This document shows, one piece after another, positions 7,239 to 14,677 of a DNA stretch of 14,677 nucleotides (positions are counted from its first letter, which is position 1; each line of letters starts with the position of its first letter). The notes under the pieces are model-generated. The model was not told where the DNA came from, ran no database searches, and saw nothing but the letters and a program-made list of their open reading frames with translations. The position numbers and the translations under genes are program-made. The stretch is from the NCBI GenBank assembly GCA_044339595.1, contig JBIIVF010000057.1, forward strand, positions 1 to 14,677. The letters are read 5' to 3'. This DNA is from CAZTGZ01 sp044339595. Lineage in GTDB: Bacteria > Bacteroidota > Bacteroidia > NS11-12g > UBA9320.

Positions 7239-8456
7239 TTATATAAAAGCATTTTCACCGGTAATTTCCATGCCTAAAATGAGCAAATGCACATCATGCG
7301 TTCCTTCATACGTCACCACACTTTCGAGGTTCATCATATGTCGCATGATGGGATATTCTCCGGTGATGCCCATGCCGCCGTGGATTTGACGTGCCTCACG
7401 GGCAACATTTAAGGCTATTTCCACATTGTTTCTTTTGGCCATGGATATTTGAGCGGGAGTAGCTCTGCCTTCATTCATCAATACGCCCAGGCGCCAGGTA
7501 AGCAACTGTGCTTTGGTAATTTCCGTCAACATTTCTGCCAATTTCTTTTGCTGTAATTGAAATCCACCAATCGGTTTCCCAAATTGTTTGCGTTGTTTGG
7601 CATAATTGACTGCGCTCACATAACAATCCATGGCGGCCCCTAGTGCGCCCCAACTGATGCCGTAACGCGCAGAATTCAAACAGGTAAGGGGTCCTTTCAG
7701 TCCTTTTACACCCGGCATCAGATTCTCTTTCGGAACTTTTACATTGTCAAAGACCAATTCTCCGGTTGCACTGGCACGCAAGCTCCATTTCCCGTGTATT
7801 TCAGGGGTACTGAAGCCCTCCATGCCGCGTTCGACAATTAATCCTTTGATGACACCTTCTTCATCTTTGGCCCAAACAACCGCCACATCCGCAAAAGGGG
7901 AGTTAGAAATCCACATTTTTGCTCCGTTGAGGAGATAATGATCGCCCATATCTTTATAATTCGTAACCATGCTGCCCGGATCGGAACCGGCATCGGGTTC
8001 TGTCAGACCAAAACATCCCAAAAATTCACCACTCGCTAATTTTGGGAGGTATTTGCGTTTTTGTTCCTCAGAACCAAATTTGTAAATTGGATACATCACC
8101 AGCGAACCCTGCACGGATGCAGTAGATCTCACGCCAGAATCGCATCTTTCGAGTTCTTGCATAGCCAAACCATAGGAGATATAGTCCAATCCGCCACCAC
8201 CATATTCTGCCGGAATCTGTGGTCCAAAACAACCAATTTCACCCAATCCTTTCACGATATGTCTCGGAAATTCAGCTTGTTGATTGCAGGCTTCAATGAT
8301 GGGCGACAATTCGCGTTTAACGTATTCCCGTACAGAATCCCGGATCATCTTATGCTCTTCGGTTAGCAATTCATCCATCAAATAAAAATCAGGATGCTGA
8401 TATTGATCTTTTCCTTTGTTTTGTTCTTTCAGTGCTGAATAATCTAATTGACTCAT
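7239..8456 (-). CDS. gcdH: Glutaryl-CoA dehydrogenase
   Basis: This is a full-length acyl-CoA dehydrogenase (405 residues from the ATG at 8456) of the glutaryl-CoA type, an FAD enzyme converting glutaryl-CoA to crotonyl-CoA and CO2 in lysine and tryptophan breakdown. Hallmarks, numbered from this start: the substrate-binding block DSGVRSTASVQGSLV with Arg110, the FAD-binding CFGLTEPDAGSDP (148-160) and WISNSP (182-187), ARYGISWGALG (263-273), and TYEGTHD with the catalytic base Glu384. Identity to human GCDH, as I recall it, is high throughout. An in-frame ATG at 8477 would add seven residues (MQIYYKP), but it lies upstream of or inside the candidate -7 box, so 8456 is preferred. It leads the four-gene run; its neighbours have no evident link to glutarate metabolism. 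Confidence 0.95.
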   Translation of the reverse strand: MSQLDYSALKEQNKGKDQYQHPDFYLMDELLTEEHKMIRDSVREYVKRELSPIIEACNQQAEFPRHIVKGLGEIGCFGPQIPAEYGGGGLDYISYGLAMQELERCDSGVRSTASVQGSLVMYPIYKFGSEEQKRKYLPKLASGEFLGCFGLTEPDAGSDPGSMVTNYKDMGDHYLLNGAKMWISNSPFADVAVVWAKDEEGVIKGLIVERGMEGFSTPEIHGKWSLRASATGELVFDNVKVPKENLMPGVKGLKGPLTCLNSARYGISWGALGAAMDCYVSAVNYAKQRKQFGKPIGGFQLQQKKLAEMLTEITKAQLLTWRLGVLMNEGRATPAQISMAKRNNVEIALNVAREARQIHGGMGITGEYPIMRHMMNLESVVTYEGTHDVHLLILGMEITGENAFI

Positions 8457-8474
8457 AGGTTTATAATAGATTTG

Positions 8475-8482
8475 CAAAAATA
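8475..8482 (-). promoter_or_regulatory. Candidate -7 box for the gcdH operon
   Basis: The minus strand reads TATTTTTG, a perfect match to the Bacteroidota -7 consensus TAnnTTTG, about 18 bases before the preferred gcdH ATG at 8456. A TTTG lies further upstream but at 26 bases, longer than usual, so the -33 element is uncertain. Transcription would start near 8468, which would exclude the ATG at 8477 and implies a very short leader. Confidence 0.4.
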
Positions 8483-8533
8483 AGCCTTTGAAATAAAGCG
8501 TGCTTTTTCAAATGGTAAAATCGACTTATTTTT

Positions 8534-8902
8534 ATGAACGAAATGACAAAAGGCAGATTGTGTTTAAACGAGATGGAATTTTATGCATCCTTTGGATGGC
8601 ATCCTCAGGAACACCTGACCGGCGGCAGATATACCGTGTCTGTTTGTTTTGAGCTGAATTATCCGCTCGACAAGGTCATCGATTCGCTCGACCAAACCAT
8701 CGACTATGAAAGGGTATATCTTGCCATTCATGAAATTATGACAAGAAAAATACGGCTCATTGAAGAAGTTGCCCGTCAGATTATGATAACATTGAAACAA
8801 ATGTTTCATCCTGATTGTTCCAGCATAGAAGTAAAATTAACCAAATGGCATCCACCCATCGGTAATACCGAATCTAGTTCCATCACACTCCAGAGCGAAT
8901 GA
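8534..8902 (+). CDS. folB: Dihydroneopterin aldolase
   Basis: This 122-residue protein has the length and full motif set of FolB, which splits 7,8-dihydroneopterin into 6-hydroxymethyl-dihydropterin and glycolaldehyde in folate synthesis. Aligned by eye to the S. aureus enzyme, the key residues are Glu26 (HPQEH, matching Glu22), Tyr58 in TIDYERVY (matching Tyr54), the pterin-anchoring Glu77 in LIEE (matching Glu74), and Lys104 in TKWHPPIG (matching the general acid-base Lys100). The early 'YGYHG' of many homologues is YASFGW here, so the usual His is a Phe. It acts in the cytoplasm, normally as an octamer. It is read divergently from gcdH, and its TGA overlaps the ATG of the following propeller gene (ATGA), implying translational coupling. 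Confidence 0.93.
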   Translation: MNEMTKGRLCLNEMEFYASFGWHPQEHLTGGRYTVSVCFELNYPLDKVIDSLDQTIDYERVYLAIHEIMTRKIRLIEEVARQIMITLKQMFHPDCSSIEVKLTKWHPPIGNTESSSITLQSE

Positions 8903-11493
8903 GAAAAATTTATACCTACCTTATCATTGCAGTTATGTCGGGTTCAGCTTGTAAAATGGCTGTGCATTTACCCAACGCTTCAGAGAATCTTCCTGCTCCT
9001 GAATTCATGGAATTCGAGAAAATGAGAACTCAAAACCCTGAAACCGGACGCATCAATCCGGGTGATTTGGTAAAAGCATGGCAATCATTGGATGCTTCTT
9101 TTGGACGTTCAGATAAGCAGTTGAAAAGAGAAATTTATCCATATGGTTGGACCGCAGTGGATGATTATATGGCTACGTTGAGTATTTCAAAAATCGTTCA
9201 TGATCCATTGCAGCCCAAAACCTTTTATTTCTGCACCGGAGAAGGATGGTTCAATGCGGATGCAGCGCGTGGATGGGGTGTATGGAAAAGCACCGATGCC
9301 GGCGCTTCATGGAATGTGCTTCCCTCAACGCTCAATGATTCTTTTTGGCATTGTCAGGATATGATCGTGCATCCTATAACCGGTCACATTTACGTGGCTA
9401 CCCGCGAAGCTGGATTGCAAAGAAGTACCGATGGGGGCCTAACCTGGAAGATGGTTTTAGGCACCAATAACGGCGCTATCGTCAATCGAATGGGTGACCT
9501 TGAGCTAACCGCAGACCACGGTATTTTTGTGACTGCCGGATTATTTCAAACCGATGGTATCTATTATTCTTCAACCGGTGATCCCGGAACGTGGGAAAAA
9601 CGCGTGACCGGTATTCCATCCGACATTCATCGGATTGAAATGGCCACAGCTCCTTCCGATGCCAATGTTGCATATTGTATTCCCGTAAGCAGCAATACAG
9701 ATCGTAAAATCAGAGGCGTTTATAAAACTAAAGACAAGGGTTTGACTTGGGAAGAAGTAAGCTTACCCGGTGGAGACCGTGAATTGGCCAAACAACAGGG
9801 CTGGTACGACCTCATCATCACAGTAGATCCGAACAATCCGGATGTGGCCGTGGCAGGTGGTTTAAATATCTGGAGAACACGCGATGGCGGGAAGAATTGG
9901 GAGCAACTGACAGAAGGGGATACGCGATCTAAAGTTAAAAAACAGTATGTACACGTTGATCAGCATGAAGTCGTTTTTATTAACTCCGATACAGTCCTTT
10001 TTGGCAATGACGGTGGCATTTATATGTGTACCAACTTTACCTCCGATGATCCGATTTTATTCGACGTCAATAAAAATTACAATGTGACTCAGTATTATTC
10101 CTGTGCCATCGGTCCGGAGGTAGGAGATTACCGGGTTTTGGGCGGTACTCAAGACAATGGAACGTATATGTCTAGCGGACTCGGAATATCAGATTTTAAC
10201 AAATTATCCTGGGCGGATGGCGGTTTTTGTGCAGTCAACCCAAATGGACAAGTCATTTTTACCACCACCCAGGAACGAAGGATTTACCGTTTCAGAGGTA
10301 CTGTTACGGATACCATCACCAATCCCAAAGTGAAGGATGCCAATGTGTTGTTTATCAATCCATTGGAGATGGATGCTACCGACCCGGAGGTGATTTATCA
10401 AGCCAGTAATCAAGGATTATGGAGGTTGGACAATGCATCTTTTGCAGACAGCACAGATTGGAGGCTCACGACTCGTCCCTGGGGACAGATTTCTGCCATC
10501 GCATCCTCTAAAGCCAAACCCAACACCGTGTTTTTAGGAAGAACCAATGGGGGTAAAGTTTACCGGGTGGATAATGCTCATTTGACTGACAACAGTTATT
10601 TTCCGGTGAATCTCGATTTGAAAGGGATATTACCCATTGGTGGAGATGAAGGCATCTATACTTCATGCATTGCCTTAAGTCAGCAAGATGCCAATCACGC
10701 TGTGGTGGTTTACTCAAATTATGGCGTACCCAGCGTATTTGAAAGTCGGAATACATTGGCCGACAGCGCCGATTGGGTGAATGTAGAAGGCAATTTGCCT
10801 GATATGCCGATTCGTTGGGCGATGATCCATCCCGATAACGAGGATGTATGTTATGTTGCGACTGAATTGGGAATCTATTACACAGAAAAGCTCGACGGTA
10901 GCAATACCCTTTGGAAACCTGCCGGCACAGGATTGCCTAACCTGCGAATCGACATGATTCGTTACCGTGAATCCGACAAGACTTTTATCATCGGTACACA
11001 TGGGAGAGGGCTATTCACAGCCGTGAACAAGCCGGGTAGCTATGAATTCGAGTATACAGAAAGAGGTCCCAGAAATATAGGGGGAAGAACCCGAACCTTT
11101 TTGGTGGATCCGAATGACCCTTCCGGAAAAAAAATCTGGGCCGGGAGCGTTTCCGGCGGTTTGTGGGTGACCGGAAACATTGATTCTGCCGCTTATTTTT
11201 ATTACGCTCAACCTTCAGCGTTTAGTGCCGTGCTTTATCCCAATCCTGCTGTAAATGGCCGATCCGGATTGAAGATAGAAGTGGAAAAGGCTCAACAAAT
11301 TGCCGTTAAAGTGTTTGATTTGAATGGACGATGGGTTAAAGATGTTTTTGATGGATGGGTTAAAGATACCTGGGAAGGAACGTTGGATTTTTCTGGATTG
11401 GCCGGCGAGATGTACATCATTCAGGTGAGCAGTTCAGCTGCTGCAGCTTCGAAGCCTTTGCATAAGAAGAGCTTTAAGGTGTTGGTTAGATAG
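8899..11493 (+). CDS. T9SS-sorted Asp-box beta-propeller protein
   Basis: The product (864 residues) has an N-terminal export signal ending near SGSAC, only a weak lipobox, so signal peptidase I or II cleavage is open. A leader resembling that of related proteins follows (EKMRTQNPETGRI, about 40-52). Asp-box hairpins lie at about 131-138, 176-183, 277-284 and 327-334, with a degenerate one at 225-232. The blade GEGWFNADAARGWGVWKS (114-131) and the loops GNDGGIY (369-375) and GGTQDNGT (415-422) are typical of Bacteroidota BNR-repeat proteins. Residues about 777-864 form a type A T9SS sorting domain (YPNP, then VKVFDLNGR, ending in a Lys/Val-rich strand), so it should be secreted through or attached to the outer membrane. 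A propeller-opening segment, GPRNIGGRTR (723-732), unusually sits just before the sorting domain. No catalytic motif is seen. Confidence 0.92.
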   Translation: MRKIYTYLIIAVMSGSACKMAVHLPNASENLPAPEFMEFEKMRTQNPETGRINPGDLVKAWQSLDASFGRSDKQLKREIYPYGWTAVDDYMATLSISKIVHDPLQPKTFYFCTGEGWFNADAARGWGVWKSTDAGASWNVLPSTLNDSFWHCQDMIVHPITGHIYVATREAGLQRSTDGGLTWKMVLGTNNGAIVNRMGDLELTADHGIFVTAGLFQTDGIYYSSTGDPGTWEKRVTGIPSDIHRIEMATAPSDANVAYCIPVSSNTDRKIRGVYKTKDKGLTWEEVSLPGGDRELAKQQGWYDLIITVDPNNPDVAVAGGLNIWRTRDGGKNWEQLTEGDTRSKVKKQYVHVDQHEVVFINSDTVLFGNDGGIYMCTNFTSDDPILFDVNKNYNVTQYYSCAIGPEVGDYRVLGGTQDNGTYMSSGLGISDFNKLSWADGGFCAVNPNGQVIFTTTQERRIYRFRGTVTDTITNPKVKDANVLFINPLEMDATDPEVIYQASNQGLWRLDNASFADSTDWRLTTRPWGQISAIASSKAKPNTVFLGRTNGGKVYRVDNAHLTDNSYFPVNLDLKGILPIGGDEGIYTSCIALSQQDANHAVVVYSNYGVPSVFESRNTLADSADWVNVEGNLPDMPIRWAMIHPDNEDVCYVATELGIYYTEKLDGSNTLWKPAGTGLPNLRIDMIRYRESDKTFIIGTHGRGLFTAVNKPGSYEFEYTERGPRNIGGRTRTFLVDPNDPSGKKIWAGSVSGGLWVTGNIDSAAYFYYAQPSAFSAVLYPNPAVNGRSGLKIEVEKAQQIAVKVFDLNGRWVKDVFDGWVKDTWEGTLDFSGLAGEMYIIQVSSSAAAASKPLHKKSFKVLVR
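11330..11367 (+). repeat. In-frame 24-base tandem duplication inside the sorting domain
   Basis: GATGGGTTAAAGAT occurs at 11330-11343 and again, unchanged, at 11354-11367. The offset is 24 bases, so eight codons are partly doubled and the protein reads WVKDVFDGWVKD. The two copies are identical at DNA level, suggesting a fairly recent slippage event in the T9SS domain of the propeller gene. Confidence 0.75.
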
Positions 11494-11502
11494 GGACTGG
11501 GA

Positions 11503-12273
11503 TTAAAGAATCACACCCAATTTAAGGTTGAACCTCAAATAGGTAATGTTCTCCGTCACTTCAACATTGCGTCGGGTATTGGTCAACCTATTCCAAACAG
11601 TTTTGTCATACATGTATTCTGCGTTTTGAGTGCTAAGCGATAGGCCATAATGCCAAATGAATTCGTTGTCTTTGGTACTTTGCCTGATACCGAAACCGTA
11701 TTCCATTTTGAAGCCACCTTTTTTATCTTTGATCACCCCGTAATCCCATTGTGATTGAGAGGTGAGATTCAGACCATATCCGGCTTGAACGCTATAAAAC
11801 GGACTTCTTTTTCCTTTTTTTAAATCGCCATTTAAGCCGGCCATAACCGATAGAAAACTGCCCCCGGCTGCAATATAACGCGCCATTTCGACCGATGCCA
11901 TGGGCTGAATGATGTAATTCAGGCGATAGGCTCCACTCAATTGTGCGGTTACTCCTCGAATTGAGAGGTTGTTTTGAATAGCAAAATAAAATCCGGAGTC
12001 AGGCATCGGATTGCCTTCTTTTTTCTTTTTGGGCGATTTGGGTTGTCCCTGCTGTTGCATGCTGAACTTTTCGACCTCGCGCATGGGATAGGCTACCGCG
12101 ATTCTGCCGCCGACCCTAAAAAAAACTGTATCTCTTTTAATGCTGTCTAATACGCCTACTATCTCCGTTCCTGATTTGAGAAAAATAATATCTGTAGAGA
12201 ATTGAGCAGAAGCTTTTGTGCTTCCGACAAAAATTAAAAGCAAAAAAATCAGGCATTTATTGATATGCAACAT
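11503..12273 (-). CDS. Secreted protein with SH3-like N-terminal segment and possible outer-membrane barrel
   Basis: The product (256 residues) has a clear signal peptide (about 1-24, ending KASAQ). A compact all-beta segment follows (about 25-72: DIIFLKSGTEIVGVLDSI then DTVFFRVGG and AVAYPMREVEKF), a pattern common at the start of Bacteroidota exported proteins of unknown role, sometimes likened to an SH3-type fold. A basic, low-complexity linker (PKSPKKKKEGN) leads to about 165 residues of alternating polar and hydrophobic strands with many aromatic residues, ending LRFNLKLGVIL. This resembles a small outer-membrane beta-barrel, although the C terminus is Leu rather than the more usual Phe. 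I cannot name the family. The gene converges on the propeller gene with 9 bases between stop codons and is divergent from the LVIVD gene. Confidence 0.85.
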   Translation of the reverse strand: MLHINKCLIFLLLIFVGSTKASAQFSTDIIFLKSGTEIVGVLDSIKRDTVFFRVGGRIAVAYPMREVEKFSMQQQGQPKSPKKKKEGNPMPDSGFYFAIQNNLSIRGVTAQLSGAYRLNYIIQPMASVEMARYIAAGGSFLSVMAGLNGDLKKGKRSPFYSVQAGYGLNLTSQSQWDYGVIKDKKGGFKMEYGFGIRQSTKDNEFIWHYGLSLSTQNAEYMYDKTVWNRLTNTRRNVEVTENITYLRFNLKLGVIL

Positions 12274-12326
12274 GATAATATGATTCTAAGGTGATATTCG
12301 TGTTCAAATATTCCGAAAATTAGCTA

Positions 12327-12334
12327 TAATTTTG
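12327..12334 (+). promoter_or_regulatory. Candidate -7 box for the LVIVD lipoprotein gene
   Basis: TAATTTTG matches TAnnTTTG exactly and lies 20 bases upstream of the ATG at 12355. About 21 bases further upstream is TTC (12303-12305) rather than TTG, so the -33 element is imperfect. On the opposite strand of the same 81-base gap a 7-of-8 match (TAATTTTC) could serve the divergent gene at 12273. Confidence 0.45.
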
Positions 12335-12354
12335 AGTTAAAATCCAAATTTATT

Positions 12355-13599
12355 ATGAAAGCGCTCACTTCTGCCCGTTTGTTTCTCCTTTTAACCGTAT
12401 TGTGGATATCAGGATGTTCTGACCGTTCGATGATTACTTACACGGATGTAGATCGACTTCCCATCATGTTGTCATTTGATGACATTCGATCAGGGTATAA
12501 AGCAGAAGGTGTGAAGGAAATGGTTAATCCGGGAAGAATCTATGTATATGGTCAATATTTGCTGGTAAATGACCTGTATGACGGTATACACATCATTGAT
12601 AACGCAGATCCGTCTAAACCGGTAAAACTGGGCTATTTGCGCATTCCAGGAAACACAGATGCGGTGGTGAGAAACAACCAAATGTATGTAAACAGTGGTC
12701 CGGATTTGCTGATTTTGGATATGAGCAATGTCAACGCAATCACCCTAACCAAAAGGGTGGAAAATGCTTTTTTTGAAACGGCTAAAAAGTCCGACAATAT
12801 GTATTTGATCGGCTTTGGGGAAAAAGAAGTGGTGCGCAAGGAATACACTAGCCGGGGATGGAATTTCTTTTTTGGGATGCAGGAGGATGTGGCTGTGATG
12901 TCGTCAGAAAACAGAGGCAACACCGACGGGGTAGGAGGTTCAATGGCCCGCTTTACATTGGCCGGAGATTATTTATATGTGGTGAATGAATCGTCTTTGT
13001 TACCCATAGATATTTCTACCTCTTTAGATCCAAAAACGAAAAATGCTGTTCCCTTAAACCGGGGTACCATTGAAACCATCTACAAATACAAAGAGTTTCT
13101 CTTTATCGGCTCCACCAATGGGGTTTTTATTGTGGATTATACCACTAACCCAGCCATTCCTGTGGTGGTGAGCACGGTGCAACATATTCAAGCTTGTGAC
13201 CCGGTGGTGGTGCAAGACGATATTGCCTTTTCAACGTTGAGCGTAGGACAACGTTGTGGAGGAGGAGTCAATGAGTTGATGGTGTTGAATGTAAAAAATG
13301 CGGCCAATCCGATCATCTTGGCAGAATATTTTTTCGATGACACGCCGCTTGGATTAGGAATCAATGCCGAGGATCTATTTATCTGCATGGGAGATGGCGG
13401 TATACACTGGTTCAAAACCAATAATCTGAAAGATATCCAAAATAACAAGGTTACCTCAGATGTGACCCTCCACGCCTGGGATGTGATCGTTTTAGACGGT
13501 CAGCTGATTGTAACGGGTGAAGAAGGCATCTTTCAGTATGAGTATGACAGTGAGAATAAAACCTTAAATAAGGTGAGTACGCTGTTTTCGAGGGGGTAA
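12355..13599 (+). CDS. LVIVD-repeat lipoprotein
   Basis: The product (414 residues) has a signal peptide ending in a good lipobox, ISGC, with Cys21 as the lipid anchor followed by SDR; the acid residue close behind the Cys may favour surface export, but this is weak. The body carries LVIVD-type repeats, each pairing a 'v...gg..v.Dvsnp..P.lv' strand set: about 69-100 (LLVNDLYDGIHIIDNADPSK), 110-126 (YVNSGPDLLILDMSN), 248-277 (LFIGSTNGVFIVDYTTNPA) and 304-331 (ELMVLNVKNAANPIILAE), with weaker copies between and after. Such proteins are predicted beta-propellers on the cell surface; no enzymatic activity is established for them. The gene stands alone between a divergent barrel-protein gene and the 180-base gap before a convergent T9SS-protein gene. 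Confidence 0.9.
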   Translation: MKALTSARLFLLLTVLWISGCSDRSMITYTDVDRLPIMLSFDDIRSGYKAEGVKEMVNPGRIYVYGQYLLVNDLYDGIHIIDNADPSKPVKLGYLRIPGNTDAVVRNNQMYVNSGPDLLILDMSNVNAITLTKRVENAFFETAKKSDNMYLIGFGEKEVVRKEYTSRGWNFFFGMQEDVAVMSSENRGNTDGVGGSMARFTLAGDYLYVVNESSLLPIDISTSLDPKTKNAVPLNRGTIETIYKYKEFLFIGSTNGVFIVDYTTNPAIPVVVSTVQHIQACDPVVVQDDIAFSTLSVGQRCGGGVNELMVLNVKNAANPIILAEYFFDDTPLGLGINAEDLFICMGDGGIHWFKTNNLKDIQNNKVTSDVTLHAWDVIVLDGQLIVTGEEGIFQYEYDSENKTLNKVSTLFSRG

Positions 13600-13625
13600 G
13601 GTTGATTGTATCTTTGATTGAGAAG

Positions 13626-13646
13626 GATAGTAGACTTTTTACTGTC
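13626..13646 (+). terminator. Hairpin downstream of the LVIVD gene, weak terminator candidate
   Basis: Arms GATAGTA (13626-13632) and TACTGTC (13640-13646) pair over 7 bases with one U-G wobble around a 7-base loop. It sits 27 bases after the LVIVD stop codon. No clean T-run follows, so termination is only one possibility. Confidence 0.3.
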
Positions 13647-13678
13647 GTTCTAATTGTCAATTTGAAGATACTCGTTAA

Positions 13679-13698
13679 AAGTCTTTCCTTAAGGACTT
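13679..13698. terminator. Second hairpin in the convergent 180-base gap
   Basis: AAGTCTTT (13679-13686), loop CCTT, AAGGACTT (13691-13698) form an 8-base stem with one wobble pair. On the plus strand it is followed by CATTTT, a short T-rich stretch; on the minus strand by TTAACG. It lies between the ends of two convergent genes, where a shared terminator would be expected, but it is AT-rich and weak. Apart from these two hairpins I see nothing in 13600-13779. Confidence 0.35.
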
Positions 13699-13779
13699 CA
13701 TTTTAGGTTTCTTGGAATTACGTGAGTATTGAATGATGAGATATTCATTGATTATCATTTATAGTTACTCCCAAACCTC

Positions 13780-14677
13780 TCATTCCAACCACACTTTCTG
13801 CCAAATCACTTCGTGTCTATCAGAAATCTGAATGAGGTAGATACCCGATTGGATCTTAGGCATCCATTCACCCGACCATTGTTTTCGCTCTAGTATAATT
13901 CTTCCATCCACCGAATAAATGCCAATGTCAACCGGATTATTCCCTTCCCACCGGAAAATGCGGTTATTCAAAATCCTCAGAGCTGATGTGAGTATTTCAG
14001 GGCTGGATGAAAAGCTGATATCGATTTGATTGCTCATCAGATCACATCCGTGCACCCGGTTGCTGTACCTCGACCAAAATTTACCCGGTATTTTAGGGAT
14101 GATATACGACTTAAAGGAATCAATAATGACACTGTTCCGAAACCAATATACTTTTTCTGAAATGTCTGTATATAAAGTATCTCCTGACTTTCTGATTTTA
14201 GGAGCGGGTAGGGCAGTCACCCGAAAGGTATCTGAATAAATATTGCAAAAGGAATCATTCAAAATGCAATAATAATCACCCGGAACGGCTGAATTGTAAT
14301 TGAAAAAGGCTTCCTTTAAGATGAGTTTTTCGTCGCGGTACCAATCATAAAGCCCCGGATATTTTCTCACCTCCAGACGATTGGTTACGCCTTCACAAAT
14401 GGTGTCTTTCCCTGTGATTTTCAATACTTTAAATGCCCGTGTGTGGTAGGTGGTGATGAAGGAATCATTGAGCATAAATTCATCTTGCTCGCCATTTGGG
14501 GCATACACATATCCTTTAAAAACATTCACGGAATCATGAAATTTATGGTTTCCAAGATAAAGATAGGCAGACCCTTTGCTTCCCAGGGTAGTGATGGTAT
14601 AGCTGCTGTCGAACCAAATACCATTCAGGGTATATTTTACTTTCAAGGAGCTGATATTGGTTGTTCCCTGATTGGTG
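13780..14677 (-). CDS. T9SS-sorted protein with Ig-like segments, C-terminal fragment
   Basis: The frame is open to the right edge, so only the last 299 or so codons are present; the TTG at 14646 is not a convincing start because coding sense (TNQGTTNISS) continues upstream to the edge. The middle part (about residues 110-165 counted from that TTG) has the pattern of Bacteroidota Ig-like/PKD repeats: a Cys in KDTICEGVTN, then PGDYYCILNDSFC with paired Cys and a closing DTFRVTAL. The last 75 or so residues form a T9SS type A sorting domain: NPVDIGIYSVDGRIILE, then SGIYLIQISD, ending WQKVWLE. The protein should be exported across the outer membrane by T9SS. Its N-terminal catalytic or binding part is outside the window, so function cannot be given. 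Confidence 0.87.
   Translation of the reverse strand, partial: TNQGTTNISSLKVKYTLNGIWFDSSYTITTLGSKGSAYLYLGNHKFHDSVNVFKGYVYAPNGEQDEFMLNDSFITTYHTRAFKVLKITGKDTICEGVTNRLEVRKYPGLYDWYRDEKLILKEAFFNYNSAVPGDYYCILNDSFCNIYSDTFRVTALPAPKIRKSGDTLYTDISEKVYWFRNSVIIDSFKSYIIPKIPGKFWSRYSNRVHGCDLMSNQIDISFSSSPEILTSALRILNNRIFRWEGNNPVDIGIYSVDGRIILERKQWSGEWMPKIQSGIYLIQISDRHEVIWQKVWLE

Noticed and set aside
8061..8366. 101-codon plus-strand open frame
   Set aside because: It is antisense to the well-supported glutaryl-CoA dehydrogenase gene, with no start context or recognisable product.
1..14677. CRISPR array, tRNA/rRNA, insertion sequence, phage or defence island
   Set aside because: No regularly spaced repeats, no cloverleaf or rRNA-like sequence, and no transposase, integrase or nuclease motifs were seen on either strand.

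Overview
The window is a gene-dense piece of a chromosome from a member of the Bacteroidota. Three things point there: two C-terminal type IX secretion (T9SS) sorting domains, a DUF3127 protein (a family I know mainly from this phylum), and -7 boxes of the TAnnTTTG type in three divergent gene gaps. Several proteins are of kinds common in Saprospiria/Chitinophagia/Flavobacteriia-like genomes, but the sequence alone does not fix a genus. I see no rRNA, tRNA, CRISPR array, insertion sequence or phage gene, and no stretch above 300 bases lacks a gene.

Layout. Positions 1-1059 (minus) hold a likely operon: a DUF3127 protein with an SSB-like acidic tail, a YfcE-type metallophosphoesterase, and the start of a lipoprotein that runs off the left edge. 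Positions 1180-3845 (plus) hold a LysE-type exporter overlapping a secreted Asp-box (BNR/sortilin-like) beta-propeller. Positions 3846-8456 (minus) hold a tight four-gene run: glutaryl-CoA dehydrogenase, an unrecognised secreted protein (possibly GldN/PorN-like), a phosphohexomutase, and a DUF2279 protein. Positions 8534-11493 (plus) hold dihydroneopterin aldolase overlapping a second, larger Asp-box propeller that carries a T9SS sorting domain. Then come a secreted barrel-like protein (minus, 11503-12273), an LVIVD-repeat lipoprotein (plus, 12355-13599), and the 3'-terminal part of another T9SS-sorted protein (minus, from 13780 to the right edge).

How the genes work together. The cytoplasmic enzymes (folate synthesis, sugar-phosphate isomerisation, glutaryl-CoA oxidation) are unrelated housekeeping functions. 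The theme linking the accessory genes is the cell envelope: two Asp-box propellers, an LVIVD propeller-like lipoprotein, a T9SS-sorted Ig-like protein, a barrel protein and other exported proteins. Both large propellers sit directly behind, and overlap, an unrelated gene (lysE-like and folB), so their translation is probably coupled to it. The most interesting leads are the SSB-tail mimic on the DUF3127 protein, an apparently permuted propeller in the 864-residue protein, and the possible divergent GldN/PorN-like protein. I did not find a clearly new multi-gene system.
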